DNA from: an uncultured Sphingobacteriales bacterium
GTDB lineage: Bacteria; Bacteroidota; Bacteroidia; Chitinophagales; Chitinophagaceae
Reading direction: 5' to 3'
Length of the DNA stretch: 64,000 bases
Assembly (NCBI GenBank): GCA_937991535.1
Contig: CALKHN010000109.1
Coordinates: 62,001 to 126,000 of the forward strand
Part shown: positions 53,761-63,093 of the stretch, one piece after another
Numbering within the stretch: position 1 is the stretch's first letter
Layout of the letters: every line of letters starts with the position of its first letter
Notes under the pieces: generated by a model
What the model was told of the DNA's origin: nothing
The model's input: the letters and a program-made list of their open reading frames with translations, nothing else
Databases searched by the model: none
Made by a program: the position numbers and the translations under genes

Positions 53761-56319
53761 TCATTGAACAACTGCCGCTTTAATCTTCTGATGAAAAGCC
53801 TTGCGATAAGGTTCTCCTTCTTCATTATAATGGGTGATCCCTTCCCGTTCAGCAATACGACAGAACTTCTCATATGTTCCGTCTTGCCTGGACGAAGCCG
53901 GCGCCTGCATACACTTCAGGTACAAAACAGGCAACGAAGCCAGTTCTACCCGCTGCAAAATCTCCACATTGTCTGCCACCCTTTCCGCTTCAGCAAAAAT
54001 ATTTTCCGCTTCGTGAATAAAGGCTTCTGAATATATTCCATCGGATGGTTGAATACCATATGCAAAATGTATATCGGGTTTTACCAGGCTTTGCAGCAAA
54101 TCAAAGTAACGGCGAACAGCCACTCCGGCCCGGCCATAGTACCCTGCCAAAAAATCATTAACCACTTCTTCCGTATTACAATCCGGGTTCCATAATATCC
54201 TGGAAAGGAGATAAGCCCTCAGCTCAGCAAACTCACCTCCCCTGCTTTGATAGGCTGCCTGTTCCATAATTCCAATGGACTTATGCTGCTGAAAGGTTTT
54301 GATCTTGGGCTGTAACGTAGCAAAATTGGGGAGCGGCGACAGATAGTGTACGAAGTTTACCACATAGTCCCAAATATACAGATGCGGTGAAATGGCAGAC
54401 CACTCTTCTAAGTCTGTTAAGAAGGGCTGGTTTGCGGAGCAATGAAAATCGTGAGCCACACAACACTCAATGCTGCATAAACGTACAACCACATTATTGC
54501 GCGGAACAATATCCCGTGGTGCTGAACGGGTATACTGGTAAGCCAGCGTTCCAATAAATTTACCGGGGAACTCCTGCGCTACAGCATCAGCCACCTGGTT
54601 AACAAACCATATCATTATTCCCGACTCGCCACCATACTGTTTTACAATTGCCTGACAGTTATCACACTGGCACGGGTTAGCCCAGTCATTCTGGCTAACA
54701 TCATAAATCAGGTATTCCGGGCTTTCACGCATTCTTTCCTTTATTCGTTGCGTTATAATCCGCAGCACATCAGGATTCGACAAACAAAGTTGTGCGCGTT
54801 CATAAATGCGCTTCCCCTCAATCAGGCTGTAATATTCGGGATGCTTTTTGTAGAACTCTTCAGGCGGCATAAGCGGAAAGAAAGTATGAACCGCCCAGTA
54901 GGCTTCCACTCCGCCCGGCTGTTTACGGTAAGACATCGCACCGTTCACGCGGTTGCGGGCTGCCCATATGGGTTCAAAAGCCTCATAATAAAAGTCATTC
55001 CGAACGCTTACACCGGGGCTTTCCGAATGATCAAACCAGGTAAACTTAAGTTCATCGCGTTTCGGAATTACAGCAACCTGCGGGGTGTACCAACGGCAGC
55101 CTAATTCGCGTTCTAAAAAAGAAAAAACGCCATACATGGTCCCGCGCTGCCGGCCGCCGTATATATAAATGTCGGCTCCTGAATTAAAATACCGGAACGA
55201 TTCGTCATTTGCATCCGGTTCTTTTTCTCCCATAGCAGAAAACCCGGGATAGCCAATCACAATCCGGGGCCCATTACCATTGTCCTCCGGTTCAACAATG
55301 GGAAGTTCTGCCCCCGAGGCTTCCTTCAGCCAGCGCTGCAGTTCCTTCGCAGCCCATTTTTCTGATGCTGCAGTTCCCTTTGAGAGAACAATACGATAAT
55401 CACTTCTCCCCTGATGAAATAAAGGATATTCCACACGCTTACCTGGAATAAAATCAATTTTCCGCGACAATACCTCGCCCGATTCAAGTTGAAGTAACAA
55501 TTCAGCCGTAAGGGGTTTGTAGTCTGTTGCAGGTAAATCAAGCAAGCCGCTGAATTCTTTTTCTCTTTTTTCATCAAGCATAACCTTCCCCTGCCTGTTA
55601 CGAACGGTAATCCGCACCTGCTGAAGCAGCCTGGACAGTACTTCAGGTGAAAAATCTGAAACCAATCTGCTGCCCCCTTCTTCTGAAGTATTCACCTTAA
55701 AAAAACTTCCTCTTTGTAATGCTTCTGCAGCAGAGAACTGATGAAACCTGAAACAGAACCCCCACATATTGCCACGCTGCTCCACTTTCAGTAAAATAGT
55801 ATTCTTCCCTTTTTTCAAAATAACCGGAATGAGATCCGAATCGGGCTTAAGACCCCTGGCCGGCTGATAATCCCATTGACGTACTCCGTTAATCCACAAG
55901 CTGCCACCATCGTTGGTTCCAAGCGCAGCAAGCCATACGCCTTCCTCAGAACATTCTACCTCCGAATAGGCATACGCTGCTGCCGGTGATATCCTGGAAA
56001 CATTTGCCACCAGGTCAATAATCGAATCAGGAGCATTTACATACTTCCACCGGATTGAGGTCCCCTTAAATCTTACTGCATCGCCTGCTTTGACTTTCAG
56101 CCCGGCTTCGCCTCCCGATTTGAAAAGATAATCTGTATCAAATCCGGGGTAATGCTGCAATGATTGTTGCGGTGAAGCATCTTCCTGCAGGGGAATGGGA
56201 CCACAAAGCAGCCAGGAATGCAGCCACTGTCCCGGGACCAGCTTGTTGACCGGTTCCTGCGCTGATACACCAGAAAATACTGCGAATAGGAAACACAATA
56301 ACAAAATACTTCTGTTCAT
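53761..56319 (-). CDS. DUF4838 secreted carbohydrate-active-like protein
   Basis: An 852-residue secreted protein (signal peptide MNRSILLLCFLFAVFSGVSA). The first 290 residues are beta-rich, sandwich-like domains (NDGGSLWINGVRQWDY). Residues from about 305 match an alpha-glucuronidase-like N-terminal domain (AAKELQRWLKEASGAELPIV, YGGRQRGTMYGVFSFLEREL), then a TIM-barrel-like DUF4838 domain with DVSQNDWANPCQCDNCQAIV. The CxCxxC cluster is typical of the family. Catalysis is unproven, but fold and context suggest glycoside cleavage. It reads opposite to the neighbouring genes. Confidence 0.82.
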   Translation of the reverse strand: MNRSILLLCFLFAVFSGVSAQEPVNKLVPGQWLHSWLLCGPIPLQEDASPQQSLQHYPGFDTDYLFKSGGEAGLKVKAGDAVRFKGTSIRWKYVNAPDSIIDLVANVSRISPAAAYAYSEVECSEEGVWLAALGTNDGGSLWINGVRQWDYQPARGLKPDSDLIPVILKKGKNTILLKVEQRGNMWGFCFRFHQFSAAEALQRGSFFKVNTSEEGGSRLVSDFSPEVLSRLLQQVRITVRNRQGKVMLDEKREKEFSGLLDLPATDYKPLTAELLLQLESGEVLSRKIDFIPGKRVEYPLFHQGRSDYRIVLSKGTAASEKWAAKELQRWLKEASGAELPIVEPEDNGNGPRIVIGYPGFSAMGEKEPDANDESFRYFNSGADIYIYGGRQRGTMYGVFSFLERELGCRWYTPQVAVIPKRDELKFTWFDHSESPGVSVRNDFYYEAFEPIWAARNRVNGAMSYRKQPGGVEAYWAVHTFFPLMPPEEFYKKHPEYYSLIEGKRIYERAQLCLSNPDVLRIITQRIKERMRESPEYLIYDVSQNDWANPCQCDNCQAIVKQYGGESGIMIWFVNQVADAVAQEFPGKFIGTLAYQYTRSAPRDIVPRNNVVVRLCSIECCVAHDFHCSANQPFLTDLEEWSAISPHLYIWDYVVNFVHYLSPLPNFATLQPKIKTFQQHKSIGIMEQAAYQSRGGEFAELRAYLLSRILWNPDCNTEEVVNDFLAGYYGRAGVAVRRYFDLLQSLVKPDIHFAYGIQPSDGIYSEAFIHEAENIFAEAERVADNVEILQRVELASLPVLYLKCMQAPASSRQDGTYEKFCRIAEREGITHYNEEGEPYRKAFHQKIKAAVVQ

Positions 56320-56488
56320 AAAAAAATCATTTATTGCCAGAAAATTGAAACTAAAAAATTAAAATCACTCTATTGTCAAAATACGGGACGATTTATCAGC
56401 AGATTTATCACATATAAAAACCGATCCTAATCATTTCTTTCTTAAGTTTAAAGAAAATTTCATCTTTCCTTATTTCTAAAATACTTGT

Positions 56489-57772
56489 ATGAGCCACAAT
56501 TTCAGCCGGAGAAAATTCATTAAAACAGTGGGGATAGGCGCCGCGGGTTTTGCCATTTTACCTTCTTTATACAGTAAAGCCGCACCCAGCGACAAGCTGC
56601 GCATAGCGCATATCGGCCTGGGTGGCATGGGCAACAATCATCTGAAATGGTTTGCCAATATACCCGAAGTAGATATTGTTGCGCTTTGCGATGTGGATGA
56701 ATTGCACTTAGGCAGTACGCTTAAAACCCTGCAGGGACTTCACCCTGATACAAAGGCACAAACTTATGGCGACTTCCGCCATATCCTCGACAGGAAGGAT
56801 ATTGACGCCATTACCTGTGCAACGCCCGACCATTGGCATGCTACTATTGCATCACTGGCATTCCAGGCCGGGAAAGATGTATATGGCGAAAAACCGCTGT
56901 CGTATGATGTAAAGGAAGGGAATACAATGCTTAAAAACGCAACAAAGTACAACAGGATATTTCAGCTCGGCAACCAGATCCATGCCGGGGATAATTTTCA
57001 CCGCGTGGTTGAGATCATTCGATCCGGTGCTATAGGAAAAGTACATACGGTTCGTTTGTGGAAAACCGGCGCTCCTCCCGATTTGGGCTCGCCATCACCC
57101 GAACCTGTACCGTCTACACTCAATTGGGACATGTGGCTGGGCCCCGCTCCCTATGTAGACTATATTCCTGCGAAATGTCATTTCACCTATCGCTATTTTT
57201 TAGATTATTCCGGCGGCGTGTTTGCCGATTTCTGGTGCCATATTGCGGATATCGTATTCTGGTCCATACAACCCAAAGGATTGAAAAGCATCAGTGCAAA
57301 AGGAGAAGCCCCAACCGGCATAGCAGACGCGCCCAAATGGATAAATGTAGACTATGAATTTGACGGATTAAAAATACACTGGACAACCGAACCACCTGAT
57401 GTACCGGGAGCGGCTAAACGCGGCATTGGCGCTTTTTTTGAAGGCGATAAAGGAACACTGATCTGCGATTATGGCTCGCGGGAAATTACCATCAACGGAG
57501 AAACCGTTACCGATATTCCGGAAATACCGAAAACCATTCCGCGATCGCCAGGTCACCAGCAAAATTTTGTGGATGCGGTAAAATCAAGATCGCAACCCGA
57601 ATCGAACCTTGCTTATGCCCGCGAAATGACACTGCCCATGCACCTGGGATTGATTTCTTACCGGCTCGGAAGACCGCTTCAGTGGAACGCAGGCAAAGAA
57701 AAATTTGTTGGAGATAAGGAAGCCAACAGGCTGCTCTCCAGGAAGCCAAGGAAGAAGTGGGACCTGGTGTAG
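56489..57772 (+). CDS. Tat-exported Gfo/Idh/MocA oxidoreductase, second
   Basis: A 427-residue oxidoreductase with a twin-arginine signal (SRRKFIKTVGIGAAGFAIL). The Rossmann motif GLGGMGNNH near residue 43 is intact, EKPLSYDVKEG carries the catalytic Lys, and WCHIADIVFW supplies the His-x3-Asp pair of the active site. It is more canonical than the paralogue at 24159. It would act on a sugar or glycoside in the periplasm with a bound nicotinamide. The esterase gene follows on the same strand after a repeat-filled gap. Confidence 0.9.
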   Translation: MSHNFSRRKFIKTVGIGAAGFAILPSLYSKAAPSDKLRIAHIGLGGMGNNHLKWFANIPEVDIVALCDVDELHLGSTLKTLQGLHPDTKAQTYGDFRHILDRKDIDAITCATPDHWHATIASLAFQAGKDVYGEKPLSYDVKEGNTMLKNATKYNRIFQLGNQIHAGDNFHRVVEIIRSGAIGKVHTVRLWKTGAPPDLGSPSPEPVPSTLNWDMWLGPAPYVDYIPAKCHFTYRYFLDYSGGVFADFWCHIADIVFWSIQPKGLKSISAKGEAPTGIADAPKWINVDYEFDGLKIHWTTEPPDVPGAAKRGIGAFFEGDKGTLICDYGSREITINGETVTDIPEIPKTIPRSPGHQQNFVDAVKSRSQPESNLAYAREMTLPMHLGLISYRLGRPLQWNAGKEKFVGDKEANRLLSRKPRKKWDLV

Positions 57773-57774
57773 AG

Positions 57775-57853
57775 GGAAGGGGTAAGTGGTGAGAGAGAAG
57801 AGGCAGGTTGTGAATAGTGAGAGGTGAGAAGTGAGAGGTGAATAGTGAATCTT
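57775..57853. repeat. Degenerate GAGAGGTGA/GTGAATAGTGA tract
   Basis: Short imperfect copies of GTGAATAGTGA and GAGAGGTGA follow the oxidoreductase stop. GTTGTGAATAGTGA is shared with 20048-20061. The remainder of the 282-base gap to the esterase gene holds no supported gene. Confidence 0.5.
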
Positions 57854-58054
57854 GAGATGCTCATGAATTACAGGTTGCGGGGAATATTAGTTCAAAACAA
57901 AAATTTCCAATGGATTACATGTGTTTTTATGCTATACCAGCCAAAGACAGGAACAAATATCGTACACGTGAGTAAATGCGTGTGTAAAAAGCCTTCTCCA
58001 AACCAACAAAGAGATATGAATACCATTCTCCAATAAAATTTATTAAGTGACAAT

Positions 58055-58960
58055 ATGCTTTATCGCCTTGCTTTAGTTTTTATACTAACATGCAACTGTT
58101 GTTTTGCACAGCAGGAAATTCCTTTATACACCGGGAGAATTCCAAATTCAACAGACGCTCCAAATGAAGAATATAAAAAAGCGAATGAACTGGTAGATTC
58201 ACTCACCTTCAACGTATCCGTTCCAACGCTTACTGTTTTTCTTCCGCCAAAAGACAAAGCAAACGGCACCGCGGTTATCATTTGCCCCGGAGGCGGCTAC
58301 CATGTGTTGCTTACCAAACGAGAAGGATCCGATGTAGCCAGAACTTTCAACAAACTGGGTGTAACCGCCTTTGTTTTGAAATACAGGCTGCCGTCTGATA
58401 AAACCATGAAAGACAGGACCATCGGGCCTTTGCAGGATGCGCAAAGCGCCATTCAACTGGTTCGGCAAAAAGCCGTTGAATGGAATATTGATCCGCAAAA
58501 AATAGGCATCATGGGTTTTTCAGCCGGAGGACATCTGGCTTCTACAGCAGGTACGCATTACCGTGAAGCCTTAATTGAAAGTACAAAAGGCGTGAGTCTT
58601 CGTCCGGATTTCATGCTGCTCATCAACCCGGTGATCAGTTTTACAGATAGAATAGGTCATACAGGATCACGGAAGAATCTACTGGGTGATGCTCCCACGG
58701 AAAAACAAATTAGCCTCTACTCCAACGAACTGCATGTTAACAAAGCAACCCCTCCTGCTTTCCTTGTGCATTCCAATGCCGACTCGGTAGTTCCGGTAGC
58801 CAACAGCCTTTCTTTCTATTCAGCCCTTCAACACAATGGCGTAACCACCGGACTGCATATTTATGCGAAAGGTGAACATGGTTTTTTAACCACCCCCTCC
58901 TTTGATGAATGGTTTGGCAGATGCGTACACTGGATGAAGGAAATGGGGCTGATCTTTTAA
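58055..58960 (+). CDS. Secreted alpha/beta hydrolase, acetyl-xylan-esterase-like
   Basis: A 301-residue alpha/beta hydrolase with a signal peptide (MLYRLALVFILTCNCCFAQ). The oxyanion segment is CPGGGYHVL, the nucleophile elbow GFSAGG, the acid Asp in HSNADSVVP and the His in GEHGF. This is the BD-FAE/acetyl esterase type found in glycan-utilisation loci, removing acetyl or similar groups from side chains. It closes the glycan region. Confidence 0.88.
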   Translation: MLYRLALVFILTCNCCFAQQEIPLYTGRIPNSTDAPNEEYKKANELVDSLTFNVSVPTLTVFLPPKDKANGTAVIICPGGGYHVLLTKREGSDVARTFNKLGVTAFVLKYRLPSDKTMKDRTIGPLQDAQSAIQLVRQKAVEWNIDPQKIGIMGFSAGGHLASTAGTHYREALIESTKGVSLRPDFMLLINPVISFTDRIGHTGSRKNLLGDAPTEKQISLYSNELHVNKATPPAFLVHSNADSVVPVANSLSFYSALQHNGVTTGLHIYAKGEHGFLTTPSFDEWFGRCVHWMKEMGLIF

Positions 58961-59047
58961 AACTGTAAAGAATTTCAGTTTCCGGCTACATACAGGTGCA
59001 AATAAAAAGCAAAGTGGTATTCAATTAACCGCCACCTTTGTATTCAT

Positions 59048-59782
59048 ATGAGCACGATTATTGAAAACCTGGCCGTCATTAAACAGCGTATTAAATCAGC
59101 CTGCGATCAGTGCGGCCGGGATGAAAGTTCGGTAAAGCTGTTGCTTGCCACCAAAACCGTATCGGCCGAAAATATTAAAATTGCTTTGCAACAGGGCGAA
59201 ACCCTGATTGGTGAAAATAAAGTGCAGGAATTGAAGGAAAAATTTGAAGCATTAAAAGATACTCCACACAAAACCCATTTTATCGGGCATCTGCAAACCA
59301 ATAAAATAAAAGAAGTACTCAAATATGCGGATTGCATCCAATCTGTTGACAGGCTGGAACTGGCTCAAAAACTCAACCAGCGCCTTCAATACGAAGGCAG
59401 AAGCATGGCTGTATTGATACAGGTCAATACCTCGGCTGAAGAAAGTAAATTTGGCATCGCCCCCGAAAACGCCGTTCAACTGGTTAAAGCAGTAGCCGCA
59501 ATGGACGCCATTCGGATTAAAGGGCTGATGACGATTGGTATTTTTAGCGCGGAAACCGAAAAAGTGAGAAAGTGCTTTCGATTGCTCAAAAATATTCAAA
59601 GTCAAATTACCGGTTTAAAGCTGCCCAATGTTGCTATGGACGAGCTTTCGATGGGAATGAGCGGCGACCTGGAAGCGGCTATTGCCGAAGGCGCCACCAT
59701 AGTAAGGGTGGGTACTGCTGTATTTGGGAAAAGAATACACCCCGACAGCTATTACTGGAATGAAACCAAAACCGAAAAATAA
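59048..59782 (+). CDS. YggS-family PLP homeostasis protein
   Basis: A 244-residue single-domain PLP-binding protein of the YggS/PROSC family. The PLP lysine is Lys36 in LLLATKTVS. Other signatures are HFIGHLQTNKIK, VNTSAEESKFGI and LSMGMSGDLEAAIAEGATIV with VRVGTAVFG, which binds the phosphate. It buffers free pyridoxal phosphate and has no known catalytic role. Length is normal. The sequence CCACCTTTGTATTCATATG just upstream has a -7-like element. Confidence 0.94.
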   Translation: MSTIIENLAVIKQRIKSACDQCGRDESSVKLLLATKTVSAENIKIALQQGETLIGENKVQELKEKFEALKDTPHKTHFIGHLQTNKIKEVLKYADCIQSVDRLELAQKLNQRLQYEGRSMAVLIQVNTSAEESKFGIAPENAVQLVKAVAAMDAIRIKGLMTIGIFSAETEKVRKCFRLLKNIQSQITGLKLPNVAMDELSMGMSGDLEAAIAEGATIVRVGTAVFGKRIHPDSYYWNETKTEK

Positions 59783-59827
59783 AAAACAGCGCATTACAGA
59801 AGTTCTTACCTAAGAAAAATATAAAAA

Positions 59828-61363
59828 ATGAACATAGAGCAAATAGAGATAGGAGGACTGCGTTTTGAAGATTACAGGCAACTGCTGGAAGCAATGAAAG
59901 CTTCGTATAGTGGCTGGCAGGGCGGTTACTGGAGTCCGGGGGCTATTGAAAGGCTTATCGAAAAATTCCCTGAAGGACAAATTGTGATCAAGGCAGATGG
60001 TGTGGTGGTAGGTTGTGGATTGTCAATCATTGTAGATTATAAAAGATTTGGAGACAATCATACCTACAAACAAATCACCGGCAATTATACATTTAATACG
60101 CACGATCCCAAAGGCGATGTATTGTATGGTATAGAAGTATTCATTCACCCCGATTACCGCGGGCTGCGTTTAGGAAGAAGATTATATGATGCCCGCAAGG
60201 ATCTTTGTGAGAACCTGAACCTGAGAGCTATTGTATTTGGCGGACGATTACCTATGTATCACCAATACGCTGATCAATTGAGTCCTAAGGAATACATAGT
60301 GAAAGTAAAAAGCAAGGAAATATATGACCCGGTACTGAGCTTTCAGCTTGCCAATGATTTTCATGTAGTAAAAGTGCTGCACAACTATTTACCGGAAGAT
60401 GAGCAAAGCAAAGAGTTTGCCACCCTGCTGCAATGGTTCAATGTGTACTATGTTCCCGATCCCAAACACCTGTTTAATGTAAAAACATTTGTACGGCTGG
60501 GATTAATACAATGGCAAATGCGGCCCTATAATAACTTAGATGAATTGTTTCGCCAGGCGGAATATTTTGTTGATTCCGTTTCCGCCTACAAAAGTGATTT
60601 CGCGCTGTTCCCCGAATTGTTCAATGGTCCGCTGCTGGCGGGTTTCAACGAAATGCCGGAAGCGGAAGCCATGCGATCCCTGGCCCAATACACGCCTGAA
60701 ATCAAGGTTCGTTTCCAGGAAATGGCCATTCGTTATAATGTAAATATCATTACCGGCAGCCTGCCCAGCATAGAAGGAGCATCTCTGCAAAATATTGGCT
60801 TTTTATGCCACCGAAATGGCGCTGTTGACCAGTACGAAAAAATACATATCACACCCGATGAGGCCAAACACTGGGGAATTAAGGGAGGCAATAGTGTGAA
60901 AGTATTTGATACCGATGCCGGCAAAATTGGTATCCTCATATGTTATGATGTAGAATTCCCGGAGCTACCCAGGCTACTGAGCGAAGAAGGGATGCAGATT
61001 TTATTTGTACCGTTTCTTACAGATACCCAAAACGCCTATATGCGTGTACGGCTTTGTTCGCAGGCACGTGCTATAGAAAATGAGTGCTATGTGGCCATTA
61101 CCGGTAGCGTAGGCAACCTGCCTAAAGTAGAAAACATGGATATTCAATATTCGCAGGCGGCAGTATTTACACCAAGCGACTTTACCTTCCCTTCTAACTG
61201 CATCATCAGTGAAGCCACAGCGAATAGCGAAATGATACTGATCGCAGGAGTTGATCTTTCCCTACTGGATGAACTGCACAGTTACGGCAGTGTAAGAAAC
61301 CTGAAAGACAGGCGGAAAGATTTTTATGAGCTGAAGTTGATTGATGACAAAAGGGAAGAATAG
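59828..61363 (+). CDS. GNAT acetyltransferase / carbon-nitrogen hydrolase fusion
   Basis: A 511-residue two-domain protein. Residues 1-205 are a GNAT domain with the acetyl-CoA loop HPDYRGLRLGRRLYDAR (about 107-123). Residues 222-505 are a nitrilase-superfamily domain with the full triad Glu263 (FPELF), Lys338 (YEKIHITPDE) and Cys372 (ICYDVEFPE). Such fusions occur across Bacteroidota. The pair might act on one amide or amine metabolite, but the substrate is unknown. It follows the YggS gene by 45 bases. Confidence 0.92.
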   Translation: MNIEQIEIGGLRFEDYRQLLEAMKASYSGWQGGYWSPGAIERLIEKFPEGQIVIKADGVVVGCGLSIIVDYKRFGDNHTYKQITGNYTFNTHDPKGDVLYGIEVFIHPDYRGLRLGRRLYDARKDLCENLNLRAIVFGGRLPMYHQYADQLSPKEYIVKVKSKEIYDPVLSFQLANDFHVVKVLHNYLPEDEQSKEFATLLQWFNVYYVPDPKHLFNVKTFVRLGLIQWQMRPYNNLDELFRQAEYFVDSVSAYKSDFALFPELFNGPLLAGFNEMPEAEAMRSLAQYTPEIKVRFQEMAIRYNVNIITGSLPSIEGASLQNIGFLCHRNGAVDQYEKIHITPDEAKHWGIKGGNSVKVFDTDAGKIGILICYDVEFPELPRLLSEEGMQILFVPFLTDTQNAYMRVRLCSQARAIENECYVAITGSVGNLPKVENMDIQYSQAAVFTPSDFTFPSNCIISEATANSEMILIAGVDLSLLDELHSYGSVRNLKDRRKDFYELKLIDDKREE

Positions 61364-61377
61364 AAAAAAGGGGGCAA

Positions 61378-61603
61378 ATGAACAGATACAACGCCCATAT
61401 TCACCATCGCAAATCTATCCGCCTGAAAGGATATGATTTTTCACAGGCAGGATTGTATTTTATTACCATTTGTACGCATACCCGCCAATGTTCGTTTGGG
61501 GGAAATTGTAAATAACGAATTGATTTTAAATGATTTTGGCAATATTGCGCACCGGCATTGGGAAAAATTGTCAGAACGGTTTGTAAAATTGTTTTTCTTT
61601 TAA
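61378..61603 (+). pseudogene. Broken REP-associated tyrosine transposase (RAYT) fragment
   Basis: The frame from ATG 61378 reads MNRYNAHIHHRKSIRLKGYD, then FITICTHTRQCSFG, which I recognise as the start of Y1-transposase/RAYT proteins. A G run at 61498-61502 appears one base too long; after it the correct frame continues (GEIVNNELILNDFGNIAHRH, WEKLSERF) before a stop near 61603. The catalytic HxH and Tyr regions are absent. It is therefore a frameshifted and truncated remnant. The rest of the 434-base gap 61364-61797 is AT-rich and holds nothing else I can support. Confidence 0.8.
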
Positions 61604-61797
61604 AAACCGGGGCTATTATACCTTCTTATATAAGCATTCCGTGGTCCCGGTTTTAAAATAGTATCCTATGATAACCAACCGGACTATGGATTCCCGCAAC
61701 TGTGAACTAATTTAGCGCATCCAATGTTTTAACAAGAAATGCCTGAAATTCTACACTGAAAACACCGGGAATTTATTGTTAATGTAAAAAAAAAATT

Positions 61798-62958
61798 ATG
61801 TTCCAAAAAATTTTAAAGTTGCAACCCCTGGTCCTTATGCTGTTATTCTTTTACGGCTGTCAAAAAGAAACAAGCAATGGCACCCTTTCCGGGCAAAACG
61901 CCAAAAACAGTGCCACAATGAGGACTGCAGATCAAATGTCTCTACTGATTACAGATGGAGAATGCCCTCCGGTGGTAAAAGAACTTAAAGATGCATTTTC
62001 TTATGTGGATCCATTAACCGGTCCCAATGCGGAAGACCTTTATGGCACTGTTACGATTACCGATAAGGGCAATGTAATTGAAGTAAAGATCGAAACCAAA
62101 ACCGGCTATTACATAGAACGCATCAATGCTACTTATGGCAGCCTTACTGATGTTCAAAATGCAACCGCAAATTGGGAAGCATGTTCCGGAACAGGCTTGT
62201 TCAACAGCAACTATTTGTATTCCGATAAAAAGACTACTGAAATTTTTACAATACCTGCTTCCGCCCTTGGCACAGACGGTTGTATCTGGTTTGCGCTGAA
62301 TGTACGCGTATTCAGCATAAATAGTATTGTAAGGTGCGCGTATGGTTATCCGGCTGATGCACCGGATGCCAACAGTGAATGGAAGGGTGCTTTTAAATTC
62401 TGCAGGTGCGCTCCGCCACCCCCTCCCGATTGCGGACAGCTAAGAACACAAACACCCGGTGGCTGGGGAGCTCCACCCAGGGGTAATAATCCCGGTGTGT
62501 ATCTTCACTCCAATTTCGCGGCTGCATTTCCTGATGGACTGTACGTTGGCTGTTACCCCGGTAACTATTATGTAAAACTAAATTCCGCCCAGGCAATTAC
62601 TGATTATTTACCTGCAGGAAGTAAGCCGGCGGTATTATCTGCCAATTTTACAAACCCATCTACAACAGCATTAGAAAATACACTTGTCAGTCATTTAATT
62701 GCTCTAACATTAAGTGTTGGCTTCGACAATTATGATCCGGCATTTGGCGCTGCAGGAACCGGCCTTGGCAGTATGATAATCACATCCGGCGGCTTTGCCA
62801 ACCAGTCTGTATCGGACTTCCTGGAAGAAGCCAATAAAGTCTTGGGCGGATGCAGCACCAGCTATACCATTGATCAGGTTATTGAGACAGCTACAAAAAT
62901 CAATGAGAATTATACAGATGGAAAGATTAATAATGGTTATCTCTCCTGTCCTGAATAA
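61798..62958 (+). CDS. Lipoprotein of unknown function
   Basis: A 386-residue lipoprotein (MFQKILKLQPLVLMLLFFYG, Cys21). The N-terminal half is beta-rich (GTVTITDKGNVIEVKIETKT) with paired cysteines. A proline hinge (APPPPPDCG, near residue 207) leads to a second domain starting LRTQTPGGWGAPPRGNNPG, a segment I associate with Bacteroidota secreted adhesin-like proteins. No catalytic motif is recognised. A strong terminator follows 24 bases after the stop. Confidence 0.75.
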   Translation: MFQKILKLQPLVLMLLFFYGCQKETSNGTLSGQNAKNSATMRTADQMSLLITDGECPPVVKELKDAFSYVDPLTGPNAEDLYGTVTITDKGNVIEVKIETKTGYYIERINATYGSLTDVQNATANWEACSGTGLFNSNYLYSDKKTTEIFTIPASALGTDGCIWFALNVRVFSINSIVRCAYGYPADAPDANSEWKGAFKFCRCAPPPPPDCGQLRTQTPGGWGAPPRGNNPGVYLHSNFAAAFPDGLYVGCYPGNYYVKLNSAQAITDYLPAGSKPAVLSANFTNPSTTALENTLVSHLIALTLSVGFDNYDPAFGAAGTGLGSMIITSGGFANQSVSDFLEEANKVLGGCSTSYTIDQVIETATKINENYTDGKINNGYLSCPE

Positions 62959-62982
62959 TGATAATAACATTAACTGATCTGC

Positions 62983-63016
62983 AAACCCTTCTCGTAAAAA
63001 AGAAGGGTTTTCTTTT
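62983..63016 (+). terminator. Rho-independent terminator
   Basis: AAACCCTTCT (62983-62992), an eight-base loop, AGAAGGGTTT (63001-63010), then TCTTTT. The ten-pair stem is perfect and lies directly after the lipoprotein gene. Confidence 0.85.
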
Positions 63017-63093
63017 AGGCTTTTATCTAAGTTGTAATAACCCGAATACCGGGTTTATATCTCATCGTTCTGTTCATCGGGGTTTACGCCAGG

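Noticed and set aside
57845..58036. 63-codon open frame before the esterase gene
   Set aside because: Begins in a degenerate repeat, has no signal or domain and poor coding character.
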